From NCBI GenBank assembly GCA_963740065.1, contig CAVUCS010000002.1:1-64000 (forward strand): 64,000 bases of DNA, given 5' to 3'. This DNA is from DASVDE01 sp963740065. GTDB taxonomy: Bacteria; Actinomycetota; Thermoleophilia; Solirubrobacterales; 70-9. Each line of letters starts with the position of its first letter. Positions within the stretch are counted from its first letter, which is position 1. The notes under the pieces were generated by a model that was not told the origin of the DNA, did no database searches, and was given only the letters and a program-made list of their open reading frames with translations. Of the stretch, positions 40,187 to 48,504 are shown one piece after another. The position numbers and the translations under genes are program-made.

Positions 40187-42985
40187 ATGACTACCGCCAC
40201 CACCCCTGACCGCGCCCCCGATTCCCTGGCGAAGGGAACGGCGCAGCCACTGCGCCGGGAGCTGGAGGCTCTGCTCGGCGCCGACCGCGTCCTCGCCCGG
40301 GCCAGCGACATAGTCCGCTACGCCTCCGACGCCAGCCCCTACCGCTTGCTGCCGCGGGTCGTCGTCATGGCCCGCGACGCCGATGACGTTGCCAAGACGC
40401 TTGCCTACGGGCGGGAGAGAGACATCCCGGTCACTTTCCGCGCCGGCGGCACCAGCCTTAACGGGCAAGGACAGACCGACGGCATCCTCGTCGACGTGCG
40501 ACGCCATTTCGGCGGCGTCGCGGTTGAAGAGGAGGGGGCGCTGGCGCGGGTCAATCCCGGCACGATCCTCGGCCACGCCAACCGCGTGCTCGCCCCACAC
40601 GGGCGCAAGCTCGGCCCCGACCCCGCCAGCACCGACATCGCCACGGTCGGCGGCGTCGTCGCCAACAACTCCGGCGGGATGCGCTGCGGCACCACCAAGG
40701 ACTCCTACTCGACCGTGCGCTCGCTGACCTTCGTCCTGCCGTCCGGAACGAAGATCGATACCGCCTCCCCCGGAGCCGCCGAGCGCTTCGCCGACGCGGA
40801 GCCGGAGCTGGCGGCCGGCCTGGCCGAGATCCGCGACGAGATCCGCGCCGACGCCGAGCTCAGCGACCGCATCCGCGGCAAGTTCGAGATCAAGAACACG
40901 ACCGGTTACCGACTCTGCGCTTTCCTCGACGCCGATGAGCCGCTGGAGATATTCCGTCGCTTGATCGTCGGCTCGGAGGGCACCCTGGCCTTCGTCGCCG
41001 AGGCGGTCTTCGAGACCGTGCCGCAGCCCTCCGTCACCACGACTGCCTGGGTCCACTTCCCCGGCATTGACGAGGCGATCGCGCCGGTTCGGGACCTCGT
41101 CGACCTGGGCGCGACCGCTGTCGAGCTGATGGTCGCCCCGGCGCTGATCACCGCCGCTTGGAACATGGTCGGCGCCCCCGAGGAGTGGAGAGAGCTGCCG
41201 CCTGAGTCGGCGGTGCTCCTGGTCGAGTTCGGCGGCGAGAGCGGCGCCGAGTTGGACGCCTACCTCGAGGGAGCCGGTGAGATCCTGGGCTCCCGCGAGA
41301 CGATCCGCCCGATCGATTTCACCCGCGATGCTGAGGAGATCGAGCTGGCCTGGCGGGTGCGCGAGGGCCTGCACGGTTTGGTCGGTCGCCTGCGCCTGCC
41401 CGGTACTTCGCTGATCGTCGAGGACGTCTGCGTGCCGCCGGAGCGGATCGCCGAGGGCGCCCGCGACCTGCAGGCGCTGCTCGGCGAGCACGGCTTCCTG
41501 CCAGGCGTCGCCGGCCACGCCTCCGCCGGGAACCTCCACTTCATGCTCACCCCCGATTTCGCCAGAAGAGAAGACCTCGATCGCTACGAGTCCTTTATGG
41601 CGAGACTGGTCGAGCTGGTCTGTGACAAGTACGACGGTTCGCTCAAGGCCGAGCACGGGACCGGGATCAACATGGCCCCTTATGTAGAGCGCGAATGGGG
41701 GGAAGTGGCGACCGCGCTGATGTGGCGCGTAAAGGAGCTCGCCGATCCCGACGGCGTTCTTTCCCCCGGCGTGGTCCTCAACCGCGATTCTGGCGCCCAC
41801 TTGCGAAACCTGAAAACGACGCCGGCGATCGAAGAGTCCGTGGCGACCTGCGTCGAGTGCGGCTTCTGCGAGCCGGTTTGCCCGAGCCGCAACCTGACGA
41901 CGACGCCGCGCCAGCGGATCGTCCTGCGCCGGGAGATGGCACGCCAGCCCGCGGGCTCGCCGCTACTTAAGACGCTGCTGGACGAGTACGAGTACGACTC
42001 CCTCGATTCCTGCGCAGCCGACGGCTCGTGCCGGCTTGCCTGCCCGGTCGGGATCGACACCGGCGAGCTGGTCAAGGAGCTACGCCACGAGCGCCACACC
42101 GAGCGAGCTGAGCGAGCCGCTCTCGCCGCGGCCAAGCGCTGGGATGTGGTCGAGGGCGCGTCGCGCGCCGGCCTGCGCTTTGGCGGTCCGCTGGCGCGTC
42201 GGACGAAGAGAGGCAGAGGGCTGCCCCCGCCGGCCCCCGGCAAGCTGCCGCCGACCCTGCACGAGGGTGCGGCGGCCGTCTATGTCCCTTCCTGCACCAA
42301 CCGCATCTTCGGCGGTTCGCCGGTCGAGGCGCTGGTCGAAGTCTCCCGCCGCGCCGGCCTGCCGGTCTGGATTCCCCCCGATGTCGCCGGCAGCTGCTGC
42401 GGGTTGCCGTGGAGCTCGAAAGGCTTTGCCGGCGCGCACCGCCACAAGGCGAACGAGATGGTCGAGCGCCTCTGGGAATGGAGCGGGGAGGGGGCGCTGC
42501 CGATCGTGGTCGACGCCGCCTCCTGCACCCAGGGGGTCGCCGATCCCGGTGAGGGGGTGTTGAGCGAGGAGAACGCCGAGCGCCTCGCCGAGTTGGAGAT
42601 CGTCGACTCTGTTTCCTGGGCGCACGACCGCCTGCTGCCCTGGCTCGATGTCGCCGAGAGAGTCGGTTCGGCCGCGGTCCACCCGACATGCGCGACCCGC
42701 CACATGGGCCTCGCGCCTCGGCTCAGGTCCCTCGCCGACGCCCTCGCCGACGAGGTCTACGTCGCCCCCTCATCGACCTGCTGCGGCTTCGCCGGCGACC
42801 GCGGCATCTCCCACCCGGAGCTGACCGCGGCGGCGACCGCCGATCAAGCCGCGGAGCTGGCGGGCCGCGACTTCGATGCCCACCTCTCCAGCAACCGCAC
42901 CTGCGAGATCGGCCTCAGCCGCGCGACCGGCGCGCCGTATGAGTCCGTGGTCTTATTGCTGGAGCGGCTAACGCGGAGCGGTTGA
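40187..42985 (+). CDS. FAD-linked 2-hydroxyacid (D-lactate/glycolate-type) dehydrogenase with Fe-S and CCG domains
   Basis: 932 residues from ATG 40187. Residues 45-220 are a PCMH-type FAD domain (VTFRAGGTSLNGQGQTDGIL, HGRKLGPDPASTDIATVGGV, NNSGGMRCGTTKDSYSTV). Residues about 240-540 are the FAD-oxidase C domain (GHASAGNLHF, KAEHGTGINMAPYVEREW). The Fe-S part has CVECGFCEPVCP starting at C555 and CAADGSCRLACPVG from C609. Two CCG motifs follow: GSCCGLPW near 735 and TCCGFAGDRG near 865. It is a single-chain version of the GlcD/GlcF or Dld-type enzymes that pass electrons to the quinone pool. Substrate unknown; the neighbouring MdlC-type enzyme suggests mandelate or another 2-hydroxyacid. Confidence 0.88.
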   Translation: MTTATTPDRAPDSLAKGTAQPLRRELEALLGADRVLARASDIVRYASDASPYRLLPRVVVMARDADDVAKTLAYGRERDIPVTFRAGGTSLNGQGQTDGILVDVRRHFGGVAVEEEGALARVNPGTILGHANRVLAPHGRKLGPDPASTDIATVGGVVANNSGGMRCGTTKDSYSTVRSLTFVLPSGTKIDTASPGAAERFADAEPELAAGLAEIRDEIRADAELSDRIRGKFEIKNTTGYRLCAFLDADEPLEIFRRLIVGSEGTLAFVAEAVFETVPQPSVTTTAWVHFPGIDEAIAPVRDLVDLGATAVELMVAPALITAAWNMVGAPEEWRELPPESAVLLVEFGGESGAELDAYLEGAGEILGSRETIRPIDFTRDAEEIELAWRVREGLHGLVGRLRLPGTSLIVEDVCVPPERIAEGARDLQALLGEHGFLPGVAGHASAGNLHFMLTPDFARREDLDRYESFMARLVELVCDKYDGSLKAEHGTGINMAPYVEREWGEVATALMWRVKELADPDGVLSPGVVLNRDSGAHLRNLKTTPAIEESVATCVECGFCEPVCPSRNLTTTPRQRIVLRREMARQPAGSPLLKTLLDEYEYDSLDSCAADGSCRLACPVGIDTGELVKELRHERHTERAERAALAAAKRWDVVEGASRAGLRFGGPLARRTKRGRGLPPPAPGKLPPTLHEGAAAVYVPSCTNRIFGGSPVEALVEVSRRAGLPVWIPPDVAGSCCGLPWSSKGFAGAHRHKANEMVERLWEWSGEGALPIVVDAASCTQGVADPGEGVLSEENAERLAELEIVDSVSWAHDRLLPWLDVAERVGSAAVHPTCATRHMGLAPRLRSLADALADEVYVAPSSTCCGFAGDRGISHPELTAAATADQAAELAGRDFDAHLSSNRTCEIGLSRATGAPYESVVLLLERLTRSG

Positions 42986-43840
42986 GACGGCTTCCGCGCA
43001 ACGCTCGTCGGCTTCCGCTTCGACCGCGCGCACCGTCTCGGTCAGCCGGCGGTCGCGTTCGAAACCGCGGTCGAGGATCGGGTTGAGTACTCCGCGCAGC
43101 GCGGAGACATAGCGCCACCACTTCGGCGCGAAGATGCGCGGGGAGCGCTCCTCGATTCCGTTAACGATCGCGGCCCCCGCCTCGCTCGGCGGGATCCTCT
43201 TGCGCATGAAGGCCGGCAGGCGCTCCTGCACGCGATCGCCGTTGACGGCGATCGCGTCCTGGACCAGTTTGGTGTCGACCCAGCCGAAGTAGGCGACGCT
43301 CGCACTCGCGCCCAGCGGAGTCAGTTCGGCGCGCAGCGAGCGCCCCAGTGACTCGACCCCGGACTTGGCCGCGGCGTAGGGGCTGTTGAAGACACCGTTG
43401 ACGAAGGCATAGACCGATGAGGTGACGACGACGTGTCCGCGTCGCTCGACGATCTGGGGCAGAGCAGCACGCACCGTGCGCCAGACTCCGAGCACGTCGA
43501 CCTCGAAGACCCGTTCCCACTCCTCCCCGGCGATTCCCCGCATCGTCGCCATCTTCGCCTGGGCCATTCCGGCGTTGGCGACGGCGATGTCGAGCCCGCC
43601 GAAACGCTCGACCGTCTCGTTCACGGCCGCGTTCATCGCCCCCTGGTCGGTGACGTCGGCGGCGATCCCGATCGCGCGCTCACCGATCCTCTCCGCCGCG
43701 TCGCGCACTTCTTCGGCATCGATGTCGAGGACCGCCACGGAGGCGCCGCGGGCGTGCAATTGGCGCGCAGTCTCGTAGCCGATTCCCCGCGCGGCGCCGG
43801 TGATCAGCGCCACCTTTCCGTTCACGTCGTAGTGCGGCAT
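42968..43840 (-). CDS. Short-chain dehydrogenase/reductase
   Basis: 290 residues. NAD(P) binding: VALITGAARGIGYETARQLH (TGxxxGxG), acidic LDIDAEE after strand 2 (prefers NAD), NAGMAQAK. Catalysis: VVTSSVYAFVNGVFNSPYAAAKSG (Ser, Tyr-x3-Lys). Classical SDR length is about 250; here a C-terminal extension (IFAPKWWRYVSALRGVLNPI) is typical of the larger actinobacterial SDRs that act on lipids or terpenoids. The substrate is unknown. The gene overlaps the dehydrogenase stop by 18 bases on the opposite strand. Confidence 0.9.
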   Translation of the reverse strand: MPHYDVNGKVALITGAARGIGYETARQLHARGASVAVLDIDAEEVRDAAERIGERAIGIAADVTDQGAMNAAVNETVERFGGLDIAVANAGMAQAKMATMRGIAGEEWERVFEVDVLGVWRTVRAALPQIVERRGHVVVTSSVYAFVNGVFNSPYAAAKSGVESLGRSLRAELTPLGASASVAYFGWVDTKLVQDAIAVNGDRVQERLPAFMRKRIPPSEAGAAIVNGIEERSPRIFAPKWWRYVSALRGVLNPILDRGFERDRRLTETVRAVEAEADERCAEAVSTAPR

Positions 43841-43878
43841 GCGGCGGGCACCCTACTCGCTCCTAGAATCACCCGCTC

Positions 43879-46800
43879 ATGTCGGGATTCCGCCCAGTCG
43901 ACCCCAAGCAGTCCTTCCCCGAGTTGGAAGAGCGCATGCTGGAGCGCTGGCGCGAGCGCGATGTTTTCGCCCGTTCTCTTGCCAATCGCGAGGACGCCGA
44001 AGTCTGGAGTTTCTACGAGGGCCCGCCGACAGCCAACGGCAGACCCGGCTCCCACCACGTCCTCTCCCGCGTCTTCAAGGACATCTACCCGCGCTACAAG
44101 ACGATGGCCGGATACCGCGTGCCGCGCAAGGCGGGCTGGGACTGTCACGGGCTGCCGGTCGAGCTGGAGGTGGAGAAGCAGCTCGGCATCTCCTCCAAGG
44201 GGGAGATCGAGGAGTTCGGGATCGCTGAGTTCAACGCCCGCTGCCGCGAGTCGGTCTTCGAGTATGTCGAGGAGTGGAACCGGCTGACCGAGCGGATCGG
44301 CTTCTGGATCGACCTCGACGACCCTTACGTCACCCTCGACGACGACTACATCGAGTCGGTCTGGTGGTCATTGCGCCGGCTCTGGGACAACGACCGCCTC
44401 TACGAAGGGCACAAGGTCGTCCCCTACTGCCCCCGTTGCGGCACTGCCCTTTCGTCGCACGAGGTGGCGCTGGGGTACAGAGATGTCGAGGACCCGTCCA
44501 TATATGTGCGCTTCCCCTTGGCGGACGCTGAGGGTGAGTCGCTGTTGGTTTGGACGACTACGCCTTGGACGTTGCCGGGCAATGAGGCAGTAGCCGTCGC
44601 GCCCGGCGTCACCTACGTGAAGGCGCGGGTGGACGCAGAGACGCTGATCCTCGCCGAGTCGCTGGCGGAGAGAGTGCTGGGCGAGGGAGCAGAGATCATC
44701 GAGCGCTTCCCGGGCTCCGACCTAGTCGGCCGCAGCTACCGTGGCCCCGTCTTCGCCCTCAACGATCGAGAGCCCGCCGGCTTCCCGGTGGTCGCCGGCG
44801 ATTTCGTCACCACCGAGGACGGCACCGGCTTGGTCCACATCGCCCCGGCCTTCGGCGAGGACGACTACCGCGTCGCCGCCGAGAACGGGATTTTCGATCC
44901 CACCGACCACGCGAGCCTCTACAACCCGGTCAAGCTCGACGGCAGCTTCGATAAGCGAGTGGCCGGCTTTGAAGGCCGCTTCGTCAAGGACCCCGATGTC
45001 ACCGCGGCGCTTATCGACGACCTGAGGCATCGCGGCCTGCTCTTTCGCGAGCAGTCCTACGAGCATGCCTACCCGCACTGCTGGCGCTGTGGCACGCCCC
45101 TCCTCTATTACGCCAAGTCGAGCTGGTACGTCCGCACCTCACAGGTGCGCGATCAACTGCTCGCCAACAACGAGGAGATCGGCTGGCACCCCGAGCACAT
45201 CAAGGACGGCCGCTTCGGCAAGTGGCTGGAGAACAACGTCGACTGGGCGCTCTCCCGCGACCGCTATTGGGGGACGCCGCTGCCGATCTGGGAGTGCTCC
45301 GGCGAGGACTGCGACGGCCGCTTCTGTGCCGGTTCGGTCGAGGGGCTTCGCGAGCGCGCCAAAGGCGACATCCCCGAGGACCTCCATCGCCCCCACATCG
45401 ACGAGGTGACCCTCGACTGCGAGAGATGCGGCGGCGAGATGCGTCGGGTCGAGTCGGTGATCGACACCTGGTACGACAGCGGTGCGATGCCCTTCGCGCA
45501 GTTCCACTACCCGTTCGAGAACGAGGACCTCTTCCAGGAGCGCTTCCCCGCCGACTTCATCTGCGAGGCGATCGATCAGACCCGCGGCTGGTTCTACACC
45601 CTGCTCGCCGAGTCGACCCTGCTCTTCGACACCTCCAGCTATCGGAACTGCGTCTGCCTCGGGCTGATCCTCGACCCCGAGGGGCAGAAGATGTCGAAGA
45701 GCAAGGGCAATGTGGTCGAGCCCTGGGACGTGATCTCCGCCCACGGCGCCGACGCCTTCCGCTGGTACTACCTGACCGCCCAGCAACCCTGGTCCGGCTA
45801 CCGCTTCTCGGTCGACACCGTCGGCGAGTCGGTCCGCCAGTTCCTCCTCACCCTCTGGAACACCTATTCCTTCTGGGTCCTCTACGCCAACGCCGAGGGC
45901 CTAGGCCCGGCCGACTTCTCGCCGAGTTCGTCCTTTTTCCCGGATAGCGGGAACAAAGACGAACTCGGCGAGCGGAGCGTTGGGGAGGACCTGGATCGGT
46001 GGGCGCTCTCGCGGTTGCAGGCGACGATCGAGACGGTGCGCCGCCATATGGACGAGTTCGACTGCACCGACGCCGGGAGAGTGATCGCGGACTTCGTCGA
46101 GGAGCTATCCAACTGGTACGTGCGCCTCTCCCGCCGCCGTTTCTGGGAAGGCGATCGGGCCGCTTTCGCGACGCTCCGGCACTGTCTGCTGGAGGTTTCG
46201 GCCCTTCTCGCGCCGTTCACCCCTTTTCTCGCCGATGAGATCCACCTCAACCTGGCCGGTGGAGAGGCTGAGGAACTGGGCGAGACCCCCGACTCGGTCC
46301 ACCTGCGCGACTTCCCCCAGCCCGACGCCTCACTCTCCGACCCCGAGCTGGAAGCTGCGATGGAGGCGGTCCGCCTCACCGTCGAGCTGGGCCGCGCCGC
46401 CCGCGCCCAGGCCAAGGCCAAGGTGCGCCAGCCGCTGCGCCGCGCCGTGATCGTTGCCAACGACGCCGAGCGCGCGGCGATTGAGGCCCGCGCCGACCTG
46501 GTCACCGCCGAGCTGAACGTGAAGGAGCTCGACTTCGTCAGCGAGGAAGGCGAGCTGGTCAGCTACGCGGTGAAGCCCAACTATCGCTCCCTCGGTCCCC
46601 GCTTCGGCAAGCGGATGCCGCAGGTCGCCGCCGCGGTCGAGGCGCTCGACCCCGTCCACGTCGCCGCGGTGATGGCGGACGGCGGCCAGGTCGGGATCAA
46701 CGTCGATGGCGACGAGCACGCCCTCGGCCCCGACGAGCTGACCCTCTCCCTGCAGCCATTGGAGGGCTACGAGGTAGAAGCCGAGGCGGGCCACGCAGTC

Positions 46801-47094
46801 GCCCTGCAACTGGAACTTGACGACGATCTACGCCAAGAGGGCATGGCCCGCGAGATCGTCCACGCGGTCCAAAACGCCCGCAAAGCGACCGGCCTCGACA
46901 TAACCGACCGAATCGAGCTGAGCCTGGGTGGCAACGAAGCCCTACTCGCTGCCGCTAGAGCCCACGAGACCTACCTCACAGGTGAGGTCCTAGCCACCAA
47001 GATCGCCTATGACGCCACCGAAGGAGCACAAGCTCGGATCGAAGGCCAAGATCTAACGATGTCCCTCGCCCGCGCCGAGGAGTCATCCCGGTAG
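43879..47094 (+). CDS. ileS: Isoleucyl-tRNA synthetase (type 2) with an in-frame hairpin and a repeat-derived C-terminus
   Basis: 1071 residues. The HIGH-like site is GPPTANGRPGSHHVLSRVFK (H59, H60), KMSKSKGNV is at 604-608, and the editing domain lies between them (TPWTLPGNEAV, EDGTGLVHIAPAFGEDD). Zinc-binding CxxC pairs occur in PYCPRCGTALSSHE and LDCERCGGEM. The long C-terminal domain (VLATKIAYDATEGAQARIEG) marks the eukaryote-like type 2 IleRS, which often is less sensitive to mupirocin; resistance itself is not shown. Residues about 680-699 (SPSSSFFPDSGNKDELGE) come from a hairpin at 45918-45972. The final EESSR and TAG stop are supplied by the family 2 element at 47077. Confidence 0.95.
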   Translation: MSGFRPVDPKQSFPELEERMLERWRERDVFARSLANREDAEVWSFYEGPPTANGRPGSHHVLSRVFKDIYPRYKTMAGYRVPRKAGWDCHGLPVELEVEKQLGISSKGEIEEFGIAEFNARCRESVFEYVEEWNRLTERIGFWIDLDDPYVTLDDDYIESVWWSLRRLWDNDRLYEGHKVVPYCPRCGTALSSHEVALGYRDVEDPSIYVRFPLADAEGESLLVWTTTPWTLPGNEAVAVAPGVTYVKARVDAETLILAESLAERVLGEGAEIIERFPGSDLVGRSYRGPVFALNDREPAGFPVVAGDFVTTEDGTGLVHIAPAFGEDDYRVAAENGIFDPTDHASLYNPVKLDGSFDKRVAGFEGRFVKDPDVTAALIDDLRHRGLLFREQSYEHAYPHCWRCGTPLLYYAKSSWYVRTSQVRDQLLANNEEIGWHPEHIKDGRFGKWLENNVDWALSRDRYWGTPLPIWECSGEDCDGRFCAGSVEGLRERAKGDIPEDLHRPHIDEVTLDCERCGGEMRRVESVIDTWYDSGAMPFAQFHYPFENEDLFQERFPADFICEAIDQTRGWFYTLLAESTLLFDTSSYRNCVCLGLILDPEGQKMSKSKGNVVEPWDVISAHGADAFRWYYLTAQQPWSGYRFSVDTVGESVRQFLLTLWNTYSFWVLYANAEGLGPADFSPSSSFFPDSGNKDELGERSVGEDLDRWALSRLQATIETVRRHMDEFDCTDAGRVIADFVEELSNWYVRLSRRRFWEGDRAAFATLRHCLLEVSALLAPFTPFLADEIHLNLAGGEAEELGETPDSVHLRDFPQPDASLSDPELEAAMEAVRLTVELGRAARAQAKAKVRQPLRRAVIVANDAERAAIEARADLVTAELNVKELDFVSEEGELVSYAVKPNYRSLGPRFGKRMPQVAAAVEALDPVHVAAVMADGGQVGINVDGDEHALGPDELTLSLQPLEGYEVEAEAGHAVALQLELDDDLRQEGMAREIVHAVQNARKATGLDITDRIELSLGGNEALLAAARAHETYLTGEVLATKIAYDATEGAQARIEGQDLTMSLARAEESSR
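45918..45972. repeat. Hairpin inserted in frame in ileS
   Basis: Perfect arms CTCGCCGAGTTCGTC (45918-45932) and GACGAACTCGGCGAG (45958-45972) enclose an imperfect inner stem (CTTTTTCCCG with CGGGAACAAA) and a GATAG loop. The inner part resembles that of copy c at 9682. The ileS frame runs through the 55 bases and gives a polar, flexible segment between the catalytic and anticodon-binding domains. Confidence 0.85.
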
Positions 47095-47191
47095 GGGTGG
47101 AGCGTCTTGTACTTTTTCGCGGCCACCCATCGCGGTAGCCGCAAACGCAACTCGAAAAAGTTAAGCGGAACCCCTACCGGGATGACTCCTC
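47077..47191. repeat. Family 2 palindromic element, copy C (shared by the ends of ileS and the tautomerase gene)
   Basis: The outer 12-base arms GAGGAGTCATCC / GGATGACTCCTC are copy-specific, followed by the family core CGGTAGGGG / CCCCTACCG. The left half contains GGAGCGTCTTGTACTTTTTC and the right half CGAAAAAGTTAAGCGGAAC. Because the arms are coding on both strands, ileS (stop 47092-47094) and the convergent tautomerase (stop 47174-47176) both end in EESSR. Confidence 0.9.
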
Positions 47192-47359
47192 AGACTCACC
47201 AATGACAAAGTCAGATCTGGCCGAGTCGGAGAACTTCACCCAACAGTGCTCCGGGGGGACGCCGGCCACTTCGCCAAGCGCCTCCTCGATGCGCTTGGCG
47301 ACCTCCACCTTCTGTTCATCGGTACGTCCCTCGTACCAGTGGACGTGGACGAAGGGCAT
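47174..47359 (-). CDS. 4-oxalocrotonate tautomerase family protein
   Basis: 61 residues, a normal size for a tautomerase subunit. The N-terminus MPFVHVHWYEGRTDEQKVEV gives Pro2, which becomes the catalytic N-terminal base after Met removal. Arg and helix positions (EGRTDEQKVEVAKRIEEAL) also fit. The strand PPEHCWVKFSDSARSDFVIG completes the fold. These enzymes shift enol/keto double bonds. The C-terminal EESSR is derived from a family 2 repeat. It follows the thioredoxin gene by 9 bases on the same strand. Confidence 0.85.
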   Translation of the reverse strand: MPFVHVHWYEGRTDEQKVEVAKRIEEALGEVAGVPPEHCWVKFSDSARSDFVIGESEESSR

Positions 47360-47368
47360 TGGCGCGCC

Positions 47369-47713
47369 CTAGGCGAGGGCCGGCTCGAGCTCGGCCTCGA
47401 GACGGCGCTTCGGCATCGCGCCGACGACTTTCTTCGCGATCGCGCCGTCCTTGAAGAGGAGCAGAGTCGGGATCGAGAGAACCTCGTACTGGGCCGCGGT
47501 CTGCTGGTTCTCGTCGACGTTGAGGCTGAGGACCGTAAGGTCGTCGCGCTCCGCGTCGATCTCTTCGAGGACCGGATGGACGACGCGGCACGGGCCGCAC
47601 CACGGGGCCCAGAAGTCGACCAGGACGGGGCCTTCGGCCTCCAGAACCTGGGACTTGAAGGTGGCGTCTGTAACGTCGGTGAGCTTCCCTGTCACTGGAA
47701 TCGGTCTCCTCAA
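47369..47713 (-). CDS. Thioredoxin
   Basis: 114 residues, cytoplasmic. Active site WCGPC (W38, C39, G40, P41, C42) in VLVDFWAPWCGPCRVVHPVL. Further motifs: SLNVDENQQTAAQYEV and the cis-Pro loop SIPTLLLFKDG. It reduces disulfides in ribonucleotide reductase, peroxiredoxins and similar proteins using thioredoxin reductase (not seen here). It lies 23 bases after the glycosyltransferase stop. ATG 47713 has a short leader, MRRPIPVTGKLTDVTDATFK, which is longer than the E. coli form but common in actinobacteria. Confidence 0.95.
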   Translation of the reverse strand: MRRPIPVTGKLTDVTDATFKSQVLEAEGPVLVDFWAPWCGPCRVVHPVLEEIDAERDDLTVLSLNVDENQQTAAQYEVLSIPTLLLFKDGAIAKKVVGAMPKRRLEAELEPALA

Positions 47714-47736
47714 AGTCGAATTAGAGGCTCAATACT

Positions 47737-48492
47737 TCAAAAAGTATAGCGCCCCTCCTCGGCGCTCGACGCCGGCCCCTTGGCGCCCTTTCCGTTGAAG
47801 CGTAGAAGAGGGACCCGCCAGACTGCTTCGGCGACGATCCGGCGGTCCATCTTCGAGGTGCCCGCCTGGCGGTCGCGAAACACGATCGGCACCTCGACAA
47901 CTCGGAACCCGGCGCGAATCGCGCGGTAGGTCATCTCCACCTGGAAGGCGTAGCCGCGCGCCTCGACCGTGTCGAGGTCGATCGCCTCCAGCACCTCGCG
48001 CCGGAAGCACTTGAATCCTCCCGTCAGGTCACGCACTCCGACTCCCAACACGAGCCGGGCGTAGGCGCTGCCGCCGCGGCTGATCGACCGCCGCAGCGCC
48101 CCCCAGTCGCTGACTCCGCCGCCGGGGACGTAGCGGCTGCCGAGCACCAGGTCGGCCCGCTCGGAGGCCTCGAGCAGCCGTGGCAGGTAGGCGGGGTCGT
48201 GGGAGAAGTCGGAGTCCATCTCCAGCACCAGCTCGGCGCCCCCGCTCAGGGCGTGGCGGAAACCGGCGATGTAGGCGGGGCCGAGCCCTTCCTTGTGCGG
48301 CCTGTGCAGGACCTCGACGTTCTCGTATTCAGCCGCCAGCCGGTCGGCGATTTGGCCAGTCCCGTCGGGGGAATTGTCGTCGACGATCAGCGCCCGCGCC
48401 GAGGCGGGCAGTTTGTCGCGCACCGCGGCGACGAAGGCCTCGATGTTTTCGGCCTCGTTGTATGTAGGCAGGACAAGCCACGCTTCGGGCAT
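47737..48492 (-). CDS. Dolichol-phosphate-mannose-synthase-like GT2 glycosyltransferase
   Basis: 251 residues from ATG 48492 (MPEAWLVLPTYNEAENIEAF). GT2 motifs: LIVDDNSPDGTG (nucleotide-sugar Asp), HRPHKEGLGPAYIAGF, LVLEMDSDFSHDP (DxD metal site), DLTGGFKCFRREVLE and GYAFQVEMTYRA. The order and length match polyprenol-monophosphomannose synthase (Ppm1 catalytic part of actinobacteria). It adds mannose to a polyprenyl phosphate for lipoglycan or protein mannosylation. No membrane domain is fused. The longer open frame to 49218 covers polX antisense and is rejected. It diverges from polX with a 12-base gap. Confidence 0.88.
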   Translation of the reverse strand: MPEAWLVLPTYNEAENIEAFVAAVRDKLPASARALIVDDNSPDGTGQIADRLAAEYENVEVLHRPHKEGLGPAYIAGFRHALSGGAELVLEMDSDFSHDPAYLPRLLEASERADLVLGSRYVPGGGVSDWGALRRSISRGGSAYARLVLGVGVRDLTGGFKCFRREVLEAIDLDTVEARGYAFQVEMTYRAIRAGFRVVEVPIVFRDRQAGTSKMDRRIVAEAVWRVPLLRFNGKGAKGPASSAEEGRYTF

Positions 48493-48504
48493 CCTGTCGA
48501 TGCT

